Assembly (NCBI GenBank): GCA_013287085.1 | Contig: JABDEM010000006.1 | Span: forward strand, 18,504-56,620 | Direction: 5' to 3' | From: Gammaproteobacteria bacterium | Lineage (GTDB): Bacteria > Pseudomonadota > Gammaproteobacteria > DSM-16500 | Length of the DNA: 38,117 bases | Shown here: piece after piece, positions 8,214 through 18,012 of the stretch | Layout of the letters: every line of letters starts with the position of its first letter | Numbering within the stretch: the stretch's first letter is position 1 | Notes under the pieces: generated by a model | What the model was told of the DNA's origin: nothing | What the model saw: only the letters and a program-made list of their open reading frames with translations | Databases searched by the model: none | Translations under genes and position numbers: made by a program

Positions 8214-9018
8214 TTTTATTCATTCCACTGAAAATTTCTGAAATTATAAGGGTTTTTGCGCTCTTTGGGAACCGATAGGGCTCTGGATAATAGACATCGG
8301 TCAAATATAGACCATCTGCTGGGGCAGTTTCAGCAGCCTGTCTTCTATCTTTAGCTTCTAAGACTTCTTTTGCCCATATAGGGGGATTAAATCCAGCCCC
8401 TATTCTTTTGAGTACCCCGACTATATTTCTAACCATATGGTGTAAAAAAGCATTCGCTTCAATTTGAATGACCACAAAATCCCCCTGGCGGGTAATTTCT
8501 ATTTTTTTAATGTTACGCATGGCGGTTTTTGAGCCGCACTCTGCGGATCTAAAAGAACTAAAATCTTGTTCGCCCAATAAATAAGGCGCAGCAAGACGCA
8601 TTTTTTCAATATCCAGCGGGTCGTAATACCAGGTGACTTTTGAGGCTAATAACGCCGAACGTATGACGCTATTATGAATAATATAATGATAGCAGCGAGA
8701 CAAAGCTGAAAAACGAGCACTAAATTCTTTATCGACTTCTTTGACCCAGTGAACGGAAATAGCAGGCGGGAGATGAGTATTCGTGCCTAAGGTCCAGGCT
8801 CTGTCAGGACGAACAGCAGTGGTATCAAAATGCACGACTTGCGCTATGGCATGAACCCCTGCATCGGTTCTACCAGCACAGGTGAGCTCTATGGGCTCAT
8901 CAGCAATTTTAGCGAGGGCTGCTTCTAAAGTGCCTTGTATTGTTTGAATATCTGATTGTTTTTGCCAACCAGAGTATCCCGTGCCATTGTATTCAACCCC
9001 TAAAGCAATGCGAGTCAT
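8200..9018 (-). CDS. truA: tRNA pseudouridine(38-40) synthase
   Basis: TruA converts U38-U40 in the anticodon arm of tRNAs to pseudouridine. The catalytic aspartate lies in [11 protein letters not shown], and the N-terminal [15 protein letters not shown] and [15 protein letters not shown] segments are typical. It has 272 residues. The start overlaps the stop of the FimV-like gene (ATGA), and accD follows with a 14-bp overlap. In many relatives trp genes separate truA and accD; none are here. Confidence 0.97.
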   Translation of the reverse strand: MTRIALGVEYNGTGYSGWQKQSDIQTIQGTLEAALAKIADEPIELTCAGRTDAGVHAIAQVVHFDTTAVRPDRAWTLGTNTHLPPAISVHWVKEVDKEFSARFSALSRCYHYIIHNSVIRSALLASKVTWYYDPLDIEKMRLAAPYLLGEQDFSSFRSAECGSKTAMRNIKKIEITRQGDFVVIQIEANAFLHHMVRNIVGVLKRIGAGFNPPIWAKEVLEAKDRRQAAETAPADGLYLTDVYYPEPYRFPKSAKTLIISEIFSGMNKNELV

Positions 9019-9284
9019 AGTGTGGCTAATAACTTTTTAGCTTCTTGCTTTTGAATAAACGATCCTTGTTTGCGCACGGTTTTTAATAGGGTACGTGCTA
9101 ATTGTTTTTTTCCCGCCTCAAGATAAGCTCGCGCTAAATCCATTTGTGTTGCTATCACATCTTCACCTGAAATAGATTTAAAAGATTTCTGATGACGTTT
9201 TTCTTTAAAATGACGTAGAGTTAATAAAAAAATTAAAAGAAAATAAGAAGCAAACGAGATAATTAATAAAGTTGAATTTTTCAT
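9015..9284 (-). CDS. FimV C-terminal-domain-like small membrane protein
   Basis: An 89-residue protein with one N-terminal membrane helix (about residues 5-22) and a soluble part. The soluble part matches the C-terminal tetratricopeptide-like motif of FimV/HubP: TQMDLARAYLEAGKKQLARTLLKTV followed by [11 protein letters not shown]. FimV/HubP proteins are normally several hundred to over 900 residues, with a LysM domain and a long acidic region. Here only the terminal motif and a membrane anchor remain. Its place between asd and truA is the normal fimV position, which supports orthology by descent. It overlaps both neighbours by 4 bp. The role (polar organisation or type IV pilus assembly) is a family-based guess. 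Confidence 0.72.
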   Translation of the reverse strand: MKNSTLLIISFASYFLLIFLLTLRHFKEKRHQKSFKSISGEDVIATQMDLARAYLEAGKKQLARTLLKTVRKQGSFIQKQEAKKLLATL

Positions 9285-10297
9285 AAATAACGTCCCAGTA
9301 ATTTTTCAGCAATTTGAATGGCATTCAATGCGGCGCCTTTGCGTATATTGTCTGTCACCACCCAGAAATTCAATCCACGTGAATGCGAAGGATCTTCGCG
9401 CACCCGCCCTACATGCACTAAATCATCCCCTGCTGCATCATGTGCAGGAGTGGGATAAGGATATTTTCCACCATTGGAAAGTTTAACGCCAGGAGCATTA
9501 GCTAATAATTCTAAAGCATGTTTTACCGTTAATTTATTTCGTGTCTCGATATGCACTGCTGCACTATGACCATAAAAAACAGGCACTCTTACGGCAGTTG
9601 GATTAATCGCAATAGTATTATCTTCTAAAATTTTATGCGTTTCCCAAATAATCTTCATCTCTTCGCGGGTATAACCATTTTCTTCAAATTCATCGATATG
9701 CGGTAGAACATTAAAAGCAATTTGTTGAGGAAATACTTTAAATTTAGCAGGACGTCCATTTAATAATTCTACTGATTGCTCAGCTAATTCAGTCACTGCA
9801 TCTTTTCCGCCACCTGAAACGGATTGATACGTGGCGATATTCATGCGCGCAATGCCGACGCAATCATGAATAGGTTTTAACGCCATCACTAAAGGAATGG
9901 TATTACAGTTAGGGTTGGCAATAATATTTTTATTTTTAAAGTGGCATAAAGCCGATTCATTCACTTCAGGAACAATCAGCGGCACTTCTTTGTCATAGCG
10001 AAAATGCGAACTCTTATCAATGACTATATTGCCAAAAGCGGCAGCTTTTGGGGCATATTCTGCGGAAATTTCATTACTAGTACAGAAAAAACTAATTTGT
10101 GTTTTTGAAAAATCGAAATGTTCTAAATCTTCTACTAAGTAAGATTTATTTTGAAATACGATATCATCGCCTGCAGAACGATGACTGGCTAGTAAATATA
10201 AATTTTCAATAGGAAATTGGCGTTGATCTAATATGGACAAAACCGTAGATCCTACTAATCCTGTTGCGCCGACAATAGCTATATTATATTTTTTCAT
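9281..10297 (-). CDS. asd: Aspartate-semialdehyde dehydrogenase
   Basis: Asd reduces aspartyl phosphate to aspartate semialdehyde, the branch point to lysine/diaminopimelate, threonine and methionine. The Rossmann start is VGATGLVGSTVLSIL. The catalytic cysteine is in NPNCNTIP, the active-site histidine in YGHSAAVHIE, and the SGGGKDAV loop is present. Length 338 is normal for the type found in most bacteria. The ATG overlaps the stop of the upstream hydrolase-like gene by one base (TGATG) and the end overlaps the FimV-like gene. Confidence 0.97.
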   Translation of the reverse strand: MKKYNIAIVGATGLVGSTVLSILDQRQFPIENLYLLASHRSAGDDIVFQNKSYLVEDLEHFDFSKTQISFFCTSNEISAEYAPKAAAFGNIVIDKSSHFRYDKEVPLIVPEVNESALCHFKNKNIIANPNCNTIPLVMALKPIHDCVGIARMNIATYQSVSGGGKDAVTELAEQSVELLNGRPAKFKVFPQQIAFNVLPHIDEFEENGYTREEMKIIWETHKILEDNTIAINPTAVRVPVFYGHSAAVHIETRNKLTVKHALELLANAPGVKLSNGGKYPYPTPAHDAAGDDLVHVGRVREDPSHSRGLNFWVVTDNIRKGAALNAIQIAEKLLGRYL

Positions 10298-11169
10298 CAG
10301 GGCAGCCTCTGTTCAATACTTTGCAACCAGGCACTAATCGTTTCACCCATTAATGTCGCATGACTTTCTTGTGCATAATGCAAATCTTCCCCTACTTCTG
10401 CTATTTGCAAATTAGGAAAGTGTTCTTTTGCCCACATTAAGGTTGCAACGGTTGTGATAAAACCTGGAATAGAATACAACATCAGTTTAGGCAACTGTGA
10501 TTGAGTGAGTTTTTTAGAATAATCGGCGATAAGATTTTCCACTGGATTATTATCTCCGCGAGGTAATTCTTTCCAATACTGATATAAAACTTTACCTGAA
10601 TTTTTAGTTAAAAAAGGCTTGCGGTATTGATCTAATTCTTCTTTTGATAGAGTTTGCATCATACTTTGGGGTAATACAATATCCACTAAATAAGAGCTAT
10701 TCATCATTAAATCTTCTAGATTTTTTTGTTTTTCTAGAAAATTGATTTGTTCTAGAAATGGCAAAGATAAATCATCACCGTTTTTAGAACGAAGATATGC
10801 CTCATAAAATACCAAGCCTTTATAGTTGCTGGGATTTTTCATCGCTAAAGTAAAACCGATGACTGAGCCCCATCCGTGCATCACCAGTGTAATATTTTTA
10901 AGTTTCAGGGTTTCAATAAATTTTTCGATAGTATTCACATGATCATCAATAGTGTAGCCAATATCAGGCTTATCAGAATTCCCCATGCCTAGTAAATCAG
11001 GCGCTATGCAGCGGCCTAAGGTTGATAAATGAGGAATAACTTTTCGCCAAACGTAACTTGAGGTGGGGAAACCATGTAAAAACAAGATCGGGTCCCCTTC
11101 TCCTTGTTCAATATAATGAATTTTTGAACCGTTAATATCCGTATAATGTGATGGGTAATGAAAATTCAT
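10297..11169 (-). CDS. Haloalkane dehalogenase-like alpha/beta-hydrolase fold protein lacking the nucleophile
   Basis: A 290-residue alpha/beta-hydrolase closest to haloalkane dehalogenases and Renilla-luciferase-type proteins: LGRCIAPDLLGMGNSDKPD, a lid, and EDLHYAQESH near the end. In active enzymes the nucleophile is the Asp of HDWGS; here the text is HGWGS, with codon 99 = GGA (10875-10873). The halide-binding Asn of HGNPTSS is also replaced (HGFPTSS). The catalytic-acid position (E123 in VFYEAYL) and base (H264) remain. So the dehalogenase reaction is unlikely; it may be a non-catalytic or altered-function relative. The start at 11169 is chosen because AAGGA lies 7 nt upstream; the ATG at 11193 would overlap gdhB. 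Confidence 0.87.
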   Translation of the reverse strand: MNFHYPSHYTDINGSKIHYIEQGEGDPILFLHGFPTSSYVWRKVIPHLSTLGRCIAPDLLGMGNSDKPDIGYTIDDHVNTIEKFIETLKLKNITLVMHGWGSVIGFTLAMKNPSNYKGLVFYEAYLRSKNGDDLSLPFLEQINFLEKQKNLEDLMMNSSYLVDIVLPQSMMQTLSKEELDQYRKPFLTKNSGKVLYQYWKELPRGDNNPVENLIADYSKKLTQSQLPKLMLYSIPGFITTVATLMWAKEHFPNLQIAEVGEDLHYAQESHATLMGETISAWLQSIEQRLP

Positions 11170-11173
11170 AATC

Positions 11174-14100
11174 CTATCCTTCAGCAAAATCAAATAATTC
11201 GCGCATAACTACGGAGAAAGTAACAAAACCAATATTAGCGCTGGATTTTATTTCACCCAGTAAATTTTGCCAACGATCAACCAGTAGTTTATTTTGTTCC
11301 ATCCAGAGTTCAATACGTTCATCAATGCTCTGGTTTTTGGTTTTTAATGAAAATACGCTGACAGTTAATTTCTTTTGCCCGCGGTCTAGGTCATCTCTAA
11401 AGCCAGATCGTGCTAATTCATCCCATTGATTCTCTATAGGATAAGCATTCATTTGTTCACGTAACCAATTTAATTCTAGTGTAGAACCCAGGCTGTAATA
11501 TATTTTTGCTACTTCTAATAATTTTAAATTATTTTTACGTGCACCTTCTGCAATATCCAGCGAAGTAAATAAAGTATTACAGCTCGCAATTTTTCGGGCA
11601 AGGGGTTCGGGCACGTTTTGATCCGTCAATAATTTTATTTCTGCTTCAACAAACTCGAGATCATTGGGCATTAACAGTTTAGGTAAATTTTGAGTTAATT
11701 CTTTGATCGGTTTTTCAAATTGTTCAATGGTTTTTTCAATATTAAGATCAGGATCGCGATTTTTAATAATCCAACGTGTGGCTCGACGAATTAAATAATA
11801 AATATAAACCATCATTTTGTGTTGAGCTTCCGGTGGAGCTTTGTGGTCTAGGCTTTCAATTTCTTTCCAGCATTCATCCAAACCATAAATCGCTGCAGCC
11901 ACAAAATAAGCGCGAATAATGAAGATAGCCGTGGCCCCCGTTTCGCGCTGTAAGCGTTCTACAAAATTAACGCCCATGCAATCGGTAATGCTCTTAGCTA
12001 ATTGGGTAGCAATAATTTCTCTACGCAAGCTATGTTGTTTCATTTCAGACAAATAACGCTTACTTAAAACTTTCGGGAAGGCTTCAGTTAAGAAATTAAG
12101 AAAATAAGGTTCTTCAGCCAAATTCGAACTCATGATCTCTTGCTTTAAGTAAATCTTGCAATAGGCTAATAAAATTGAAATTTCAGGTCTTGTTAAACCT
12201 AGATTATTAGCTTTACGCTCCATCAAGGTTTTTTCGGATGGTAGAAACTCAAGTTTGCGATTGATGCGTTCAGTTTTTTCAAGTTCATTCATGTAGCGAC
12301 GCAATAAGTCCATGGTGGCATTCATGACTGACACTTCTAAACTGATCATTTGAGTTTGTTCATAATTATCACGTAAAACAAGCTCTGCGACTTCATCAGT
12401 CATTTGTTCTAATAATTTATTGCGCTGCTTATAAGTTAATTTTCCTTCTGTCATGAGATGATTTAATAAAATTTTAATATTCACTTCATGATCTGAACAA
12501 TCAACGCCGGCTGAATTATCAATAAAGTCGGTATTGATCATGCCGCCTTTGAGTGAGTATTCTACACGTCCTAATTGGGTGAAACCTAAATTTCCACCTT
12601 CAACAACAACACGTGCATTTAATTCATTGCCATCGACGCGAATATTATCACTGGTTCTATCCCCTACATCTAAATGAGATTCTTCGCTGGATTTAACAAA
12701 GGTTCCAATACCGCCATTCCAAATAAGATCAACAGGCGATTTCAAAATAGCTCTAATTAATTCATTCGGGACCATCGTATCTTTTTTAACATCCAGAATT
12801 TTTTTAATTTCGGGAGAAAGTTTGATTGATTTTGCAGAGCGATTAAAAACGCCGCCACCTTCTGAAATTAGTTTTGGGTTGTAATCCATCCAAGTAGAAC
12901 GTGGTAAGTTAAACATTCTTTTTCTTTCTTCAAAGCTGATCAGTGCATCGGGATCAGGGTCTAGAAAGATATGCATATGATTAAAAGCAGCCACTAATTT
13001 AATATGTTTTGATAACAGCATGCCATTACCAAAAACATCACCGCTCATATCTCCTATGCCTATGACAGTAAAATCTGTGGTATTAGGATCTAAATTGATT
13101 TCACTAAAATGTCTTTTTAGTGATTCCCAAGCGCCGCGCGCAGTGATACCCATTTTCTTATGGTCATAACCGACCGATCCACCGGAGGCAAAAGCATCGC
13201 CTAACCAAAAATCATATTCGAGCGATATTTTATTGGCAATATCTGAAAAACTTGCGGTTCCTTTGTCTGCCGCAACTACTAAATAAGGATCATCATCATC
13301 GTAACGCACGACATCAACAGGGGGGATTATTTTTTTGTCTTTTATATTATCAGTGATATCTAACATACCGTGAATAAAAATAGAGTAGCAAGCGATGCCT
13401 TCATTTAAAATAGTATCGCGATCAGCATCGACTAAAGAAGTTTTAGGAACAAATCCACCTTTAGCGCCTACCGGCACAATAACCGCATTTTTAACTTGTT
13501 GGGCTTTCATTAAACCTAAGACTTCAGTACGGAAATCTTCGCGACGATCAGACCAACGAATTCCTCCGCGCGCTACTTTTCCGCCTCTTAAATGAATACC
13601 TTCGACTCTCGGTGAGTAAACAAATATTTCGTATTTTGGACGAGGTAGAGGTAATTCAGAAATTAGGTTAGGATCAAATTTGAAAGAAATATAATTTTTA
13701 AAGTCGCCATTCGCATCTTTTTGATAATAATTGGTTCTAAGTGTTGCTAATAATACTTCAAGTAAACGACGTAAAATACGATCTTCGTCTAAACTTACCA
13801 CATCATCAAACGCTTTTTCAATTTTAGCAATAACAATACTTGGATCGGGGCGTTCTTTATTGGACGGCAGAAAACGTAGTTTAAATAATTCAATTAAATC
13901 TTTAGTAATTTCAGCATTATTCACCAGCGTTTGTTCGATATAACTTTGACTGAAAGTAAAGCCAATTTGACGTAGATATTTAGCGTACGCGCGTAAAACA
14001 ACTACTTCGCGCCAGGTTAATTCTGCTTCTAATACTAAATGATTAAATTTATCATCTTCTGCACGTTTTACCCAAATATTGGTAAACGCGTCTTGGAAAT

Positions 14101-15994
14101 TTTCATTTACTTTATCAATATCGATCTCATGATTTTTATGGTAAACCATATCAAAATCATTAACCCAGACTATATTCCCATCTCTGAAAATAATTTCATG
14201 AGGGCGTTCACTTAACACTTTTAATCCCATATTTTCTAGGGTGGGTAGCACTTCTGATAAGGCAATCGTATCTTCTGTGTGAAATAGTTTTAAACGAAGC
14301 GCAGAACCGCCTGATTTGTAGATCATCATTTCCAGTGAGCGATCAGGTCCTAGCAATTCCATTTTTTTAATATCATCAATCGCCGTTAACGGCAAATAAT
14401 ATTCGGTATAACTTGAAGGAAAGGCTTTGCGATATTTTGTGAAATATTTTAATCCTTCGGTTTCCCCAAAAGATTTGATTAACTGTGTTTTAAGTTCATC
14501 GACCCATGAACGCGCCACAGAAACTAATTGTTGTTCTAATTTATCAATGTCATACTCAACGGGTTTTCTAGGATTAACGCGCACAATAAAATGGATGCGA
14601 GTTAAAACCGAATCAGAAAAATAAGTCGAAAAACTGGATTCTATACCATCAAAAGCTTCCATTAATACTTCTTGCATGGTGACACACAATTCTGTCGTGA
14701 ATATTTCACGTGGAATATAAACTAAACAAGAAAAATATCGATTATAAGAATCTTTACGTACGAATAAACGAATGCGACTACGTTCTTGTAATTGTAAAAT
14801 ACCCATCGTCAATTGAACTAATTGCTCATGCGTTGCTTGAAATAATTCATCACGGGGCAAGGTTTCTAAAATATGTAGCGCTTCTTTACCATTATGACTA
14901 TCGGGCGGAAAATGCAATTCTTGTAACACTTTCGCTACTTGATGACGCAAAAAAGGAACATAGCGCGGGCTGGTATGATAAGCCGTAGAAGTATAAAGCC
15001 CAATAAAACGCCGTTCGCCAATCAACTCGCCCTTAGCATTAAATCGCTTAATGCCTATATAATCTGTGTAAGCATTTCTGTGCACCGTCGATTGAGTATT
15101 GGTTTTTGCAATAATTAATATATTTTTGGATAAAGCAATTTTTCGTGCTTGCGGAGGGAGATCTGCGTAACTTTTAGAAACCGTTGCCGTCGTATCATCG
15201 CGTAATACTCCTAAACCCGAACCTGGAACAATTTGTAATGCGCGATTGGAATTATCGCCAATTAATTTGTAATCTCTAGCGCCTAAAAAAGTAAAATGAT
15301 TGTTGATTAGCCAATGTAAAAAATCTTTAGTTTCCGCAATTTCAGAGGGATCCAAAGGCGGTGGATTTTGTTCTAATTCTGTTAGCACTTCCTCGACTCG
15401 AGTCATCATTTTTCGCCAATCGACTACAGCAAGATGAACATCGCCTAGTACGCGTTCAATTTCTTGGCGTAGAGAGGCAATTTCGTTTTCATCCATCAGA
15501 CGATCTATTTCTATATAAATAGGTGCTTCGGAAGTCGAACCATTATTGGATGCGCCCGGTGGCAAAATATCAGTGATACGATTTTCTTTATCGCGTTTTA
15601 CTTTTAAACCACCAAAGTGAATAATAAAATGAATCTGCAAACCTCGGCGATTAATAGCCATGCGCAATGAATCAACCATAAACGGCATATCATCATGAGA
15701 AATCATAATAATAGTATGTTTAGATTGAAAACCTTGAATTTCAAGTGTGGGATTAAAAGTGAGAACCTTGCTTTCGCCGGGTTTACGTTGATAAATCAAT
15801 TCCCAATGGGTGAGTAAAGCCCCAAATAAATTATTGATAGATCTTTCTTTTAAATCGCTGAGTGCGGTTGATGCATAATATCGGTTTGCAAAAGTTTCTA
15901 CTAATTTTGCTTCTGCTTTAGGAAGCTTCTTTGCTAAAAACCCAGGCAGTTGTTGAAAAATTTCTTGTCGTTGTTTTTCTTGCTGTAAAACCAT
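11174..15994 (-). CDS. gdhB: Large NAD-specific glutamate dehydrogenase (about 180 kDa type)
   Basis: This enzyme oxidatively deaminates glutamate to 2-oxoglutarate with NAD, feeding amino acids into the TCA cycle. The 1606 residues match the large bacterial NAD-GDH class, which carries long N-terminal ACT-like regulatory domains (about the first 700 residues), the dehydrogenase core and a C-terminal helical region. Core motifs are VARGGIRWSDRREDFRTEV, VPVGAKGGFVPK near residue 845, IGIGDMSGDVFGNGML and NGGIGTFVK. GGAGG lies 10 nt before the ATG. It is followed immediately by the dehalogenase-like gene. Together with ggt, proBA and arginase it suggests heavy use of glutamate-family amino acids. 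Confidence 0.97.
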   Translation of the reverse strand: MVLQQEKQRQEIFQQLPGFLAKKLPKAEAKLVETFANRYYASTALSDLKERSINNLFGALLTHWELIYQRKPGESKVLTFNPTLEIQGFQSKHTIIMISHDDMPFMVDSLRMAINRRGLQIHFIIHFGGLKVKRDKENRITDILPPGASNNGSTSEAPIYIEIDRLMDENEIASLRQEIERVLGDVHLAVVDWRKMMTRVEEVLTELEQNPPPLDPSEIAETKDFLHWLINNHFTFLGARDYKLIGDNSNRALQIVPGSGLGVLRDDTTATVSKSYADLPPQARKIALSKNILIIAKTNTQSTVHRNAYTDYIGIKRFNAKGELIGERRFIGLYTSTAYHTSPRYVPFLRHQVAKVLQELHFPPDSHNGKEALHILETLPRDELFQATHEQLVQLTMGILQLQERSRIRLFVRKDSYNRYFSCLVYIPREIFTTELCVTMQEVLMEAFDGIESSFSTYFSDSVLTRIHFIVRVNPRKPVEYDIDKLEQQLVSVARSWVDELKTQLIKSFGETEGLKYFTKYRKAFPSSYTEYYLPLTAIDDIKKMELLGPDRSLEMMIYKSGGSALRLKLFHTEDTIALSEVLPTLENMGLKVLSERPHEIIFRDGNIVWVNDFDMVYHKNHEIDIDKVNENFQDAFTNIWVKRAEDDKFNHLVLEAELTWREVVVLRAYAKYLRQIGFTFSQSYIEQTLVNNAEITKDLIELFKLRFLPSNKERPDPSIVIAKIEKAFDDVVSLDEDRILRRLLEVLLATLRTNYYQKDANGDFKNYISFKFDPNLISELPLPRPKYEIFVYSPRVEGIHLRGGKVARGGIRWSDRREDFRTEVLGLMKAQQVKNAVIVPVGAKGGFVPKTSLVDADRDTILNEGIACYSIFIHGMLDITDNIKDKKIIPPVDVVRYDDDDPYLVVAADKGTASFSDIANKISLEYDFWLGDAFASGGSVGYDHKKMGITARGAWESLKRHFSEINLDPNTTDFTVIGIGDMSGDVFGNGMLLSKHIKLVAAFNHMHIFLDPDPDALISFEERKRMFNLPRSTWMDYNPKLISEGGGVFNRSAKSIKLSPEIKKILDVKKDTMVPNELIRAILKSPVDLIWNGGIGTFVKSSEESHLDVGDRTSDNIRVDGNELNARVVVEGGNLGFTQLGRVEYSLKGGMINTDFIDNSAGVDCSDHEVNIKILLNHLMTEGKLTYKQRNKLLEQMTDEVAELVLRDNYEQTQMISLEVSVMNATMDLLRRYMNELEKTERINRKLEFLPSEKTLMERKANNLGLTRPEISILLAYCKIYLKQEIMSSNLAEEPYFLNFLTEAFPKVLSKRYLSEMKQHSLRREIIATQLAKSITDCMGVNFVERLQRETGATAIFIIRAYFVAAAIYGLDECWKEIESLDHKAPPEAQHKMMVYIYYLIRRATRWIIKNRDPDLNIEKTIEQFEKPIKELTQNLPKLLMPNDLEFVEAEIKLLTDQNVPEPLARKIASCNTLFTSLDIAEGARKNNLKLLEVAKIYYSLGSTLELNWLREQMNAYPIENQWDELARSGFRDDLDRGQKKLTVSVFSLKTKNQSIDERIELWMEQNKLLVDRWQNLLGEIKSSANIGFVTFSVVMRELFDFAEG

Positions 15995-16049
15995 TGACGC
16001 TGTGCCTCCAGAATGTGTGTTTCCTGGCTTGAATTTTAGCTCAGTCTGG

Positions 16050-16697
16050 TTAATCGGTCACCCGATTTCTAAGGTAAACGGGTTCTACTTCCGAAGCGCT
16101 CTTAAGTTCACCTTTTTGGGCCAAACGGGCAATAGCTGCAGCAGTCGCTAAACAAGTTGTATCGAGCTTTACGGGACTATAAAGAATCTGTTCTTGGTAA
16201 ACTTCCCACCCATTCCCTACACCATACCAATCTTTTGTATCGGGGAATTCAAGTTTAGCAGGCGTAGAGAGCAACTCTTTGTTCTTTAATTGCACTAATC
16301 CATGCTGATTTACTTCATAGACCCCATAATAAACCTCCCCTATGCGCGCATCTGTCATTACTATTATTTTTTTCCAGCCTAAGGTATCAAAAGCCGTTTG
16401 TGCTAAAGCCGCTAGGGATGAAATGGCGATAAGGGGTAACCCGGCTGCAAATCCTAGACCTTGAGCGACTGAAGTTGCAATACGAACCCCAGTAAAACTC
16501 CCAGGCCCTGAGCCAAATGCAATAGCATCTAAGTCAGTGAGTGTAAGTGAGGCTTTCTTTAATAATTGATCTACAGAATTAAGAATAATTTTGGTTTGTT
16601 GCATGGGGGCAATTTGGTGATCTAAACGTATTTCATCCTCTAAGGCTAGCGCGACTGAGCAAGCAGAGGATGATGTTTCTAGGGCTAAAATTTTCAT
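16050..16697 (-). CDS. tsaB: tRNA threonylcarbamoyladenosine biosynthesis protein TsaB
   Basis: TsaB is the scaffold partner of TsaD and TsaE in making t6A37 on tRNAs that read ANN codons. The sequence begins [17 protein letters not shown] and contains the [15 protein letters not shown] segment diagnostic of the family. At 215 residues it is a normal TsaB, shorter than TsaD. The ATG overlaps the stop of fdxA by 4 bp, so the pair is likely co-transcribed from upstream of fdxA or from the tRNA region. Confidence 0.96.
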   Translation of the reverse strand: MKILALETSSSACSVALALEDEIRLDHQIAPMQQTKIILNSVDQLLKKASLTLTDLDAIAFGSGPGSFTGVRIATSVAQGLGFAAGLPLIAISSLAALAQTAFDTLGWKKIIVMTDARIGEVYYGVYEVNQHGLVQLKNKELLSTPAKLEFPDTKDWYGVGNGWEVYQEQILYSPVKLDTTCLATAAAIARLAQKGELKSASEVEPVYLRNRVTD

Positions 16698-17020
16698 TTT
16701 TCTTCAAGAAGCTTTAACTTACCTTCAACATTAGCCCATTGATCCGCATCGGCTGGAGCCTCTTTTCTGCGGTTAATCATAGGCCATTTGCTGGCAAGTT
16801 CCGCATTCAATTGCAGAAAATTTTGGTATTTTTCAGGTAAATCATCTTCCGAATAAATAGCATTGACGGGGCATTCTGGTTCACATAAAGCGCAGTCTAT
16901 GCATTCATCTGGATTAATGGCTAAAAAGTTAGGACCTTCGTAAAAACAATCGACTGGGCAGACTTCTACACAATCGGTATATTTACATTTTATGCATTGT
17001 TCTGTCACAACAAATGTCAT
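16694..17020 (-). CDS. fdxA: 7Fe ferredoxin (FdxA, Azotobacter FdI type)
   Basis: A small electron carrier with one [3Fe-4S] and one [4Fe-4S] cluster. The start is [20 protein letters not shown] with the CPVDCF motif following, then [12 protein letters not shown]; this is the pattern of Azotobacter ferredoxin I. The C-terminal half ([15 protein letters not shown]) also matches that class. I take the ATG at 17020, with AGGA upstream, giving 108 residues. A longer in-frame reading would begin inside the tRNA-Leu gene and is not credible. The redox partner is unknown. Confidence 0.96.
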   Translation of the reverse strand: MTFVVTEQCIKCKYTDCVEVCPVDCFYEGPNFLAINPDECIDCALCEPECPVNAIYSEDDLPEKYQNFLQLNAELASKWPMINRRKEAPADADQWANVEGKLKLLEEK

Positions 17021-17044
17021 GGCGTTCCTACTCTCAATTTGGTG

Positions 17045-17128
17045 TGCCCGAGGCCGGAATCGAACCGGCACGAGGTTTCCCTCGAGGGATTTTAAGTCCC
17101 TTGCGTCTACCTATTCCGCCACCCGGGC
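17045..17128 (-). tRNA. tRNA-Leu (anticodon UAA)
   Basis: The cloverleaf folds with the acceptor pair GCCCGGG/CTCGGGC, an anticodon loop CTTAAAA with UAA, a long class II variable arm (CTCGAGGGAAACCTCG region) and a T-loop GGTTCGATTCC. CCA is not encoded directly after the discriminator A. It is the third tRNA after pgsA, as in E. coli (glyW-cysT-leuZ). Confidence 0.95.
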
Positions 17129-17153
17129 ATTCAGAGGAAGATAAAAAAATGAA

Positions 17154-17224
17154 AGGCTGGGGTCGGAATTGAACCGGCGTCCGCGGCTTTGCAGGCCGCT
17201 GCATAACCACTCTGCCACCCAGCC
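17154..17224 (-). tRNA. tRNA-Cys (anticodon GCA)
   Basis: Acceptor stem GGCTGGG/CCCAGCC, anticodon loop CTGCAAA with GCA, T-loop GGTTCAATTCC, discriminator U. CCA is not encoded. It is the middle tRNA of the conserved Gly-Cys-Leu trio. Confidence 0.95.
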
Positions 17225-17272
17225 ATATCAGAAGATAGAAGTTAGGTCCAATCTCACTTCTGTCTTATGATA

Positions 17273-17348
<76 letters not shown>

Positions 17349-17415
17349 TAACTTTTGGTAAAGCGTAATTCTATCTTACGACCCTAAGGAGTCAAGAATA
17401 AATTATAGTATTTAT

Positions 17416-18012
17416 TCAATTCCTTATTAAATCGGGCCAAGCTGCCTTAAGATAGAGAAACATAGACCACATGGTTAAAATTGCTGCAACATAAAGCAAC
17501 ACATAAGCAAGAATGATAATTAAGACGTTAGAAGCAGGCGTGCAATACAACAAGACAATTAAAGCAATCATCTGTACGACGGTTTTTATTTTTCCGAGAT
17601 AAGATACCCCTACGCTCGTTCGTTTCCCAATTTCTGCCATCCATTCACGCAAAGCAGAAACGACCACTTCTCTTCCCACAATAATGGCTGCAGGAATCGC
17701 CAATAAAGCAGAAGGGACATTGATGACTGATTTTGGCCCGCTGATAAATTGAAACTGAAACTCCCCTACAATCATAACCAGCGCAATGCAAACCATGAGT
17801 TTATCTGCAACAGGATCCAAAAAAGCGCCTAAATTAGTCGTAAGATGCATACTTCGAGCAAAATAACCGTCTAATATATCGGTTAAAGCCGCTAAAGCAA
17901 AAATAACTACTGCTGTAAGATGCGCCCAAGGAAAAGGGAGATAAAACACAATAACAAATAACGGGATAAAACCGATGCGCATTAACGTTAATATATTAGG
18001 TAAATTAAGCAT
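17416..18012 (-). CDS. pgsA: CDP-diacylglycerol-glycerol-3-phosphate 3-phosphatidyltransferase
   Basis: PgsA makes phosphatidylglycerol phosphate from CDP-diacylglycerol and glycerol-3-phosphate in the inner membrane. The CDP-alcohol phosphotransferase signature DG-x2-AR-x8-G-x3-D-x3-D is present as DILDGYFARSMHLTTNLG followed by AFLDPVADKL. Several hydrophobic helices cover the 198 residues. The start overlaps uvrC by 8 bp, and tRNA-Gly follows 67 bp downstream, an arrangement shared with E. coli. Confidence 0.97.
   Translation of the reverse strand: MLNLPNILTLMRIGFIPLFVIVFYLPFPWAHLTAVVIFALAALTDILDGYFARSMHLTTNLGAFLDPVADKLMVCIALVMIVGEFQFQFISGPKSVINVPSALLAIPAAIIVGREVVVSALREWMAEIGKRTSVGVSYLGKIKTVVQMIALIVLLYCTPASNVLIIILAYVLLYVAAILTMWSMFLYLKAAWPDLIRN

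Noticed and set aside
14710-14988. 92-codon plus-strand open frame inside gdhB
   Set aside because: It lies opposite a strongly conserved part of the glutamate dehydrogenase, with no ribosome site and no recognisable domain.
16694-17071. A longer ferredoxin start at 17071
   Set aside because: It would begin inside the tRNA-Leu gene and add 17 residues not found in this ferredoxin class. ATG at 17020 has a ribosome site and the standard N-terminus.
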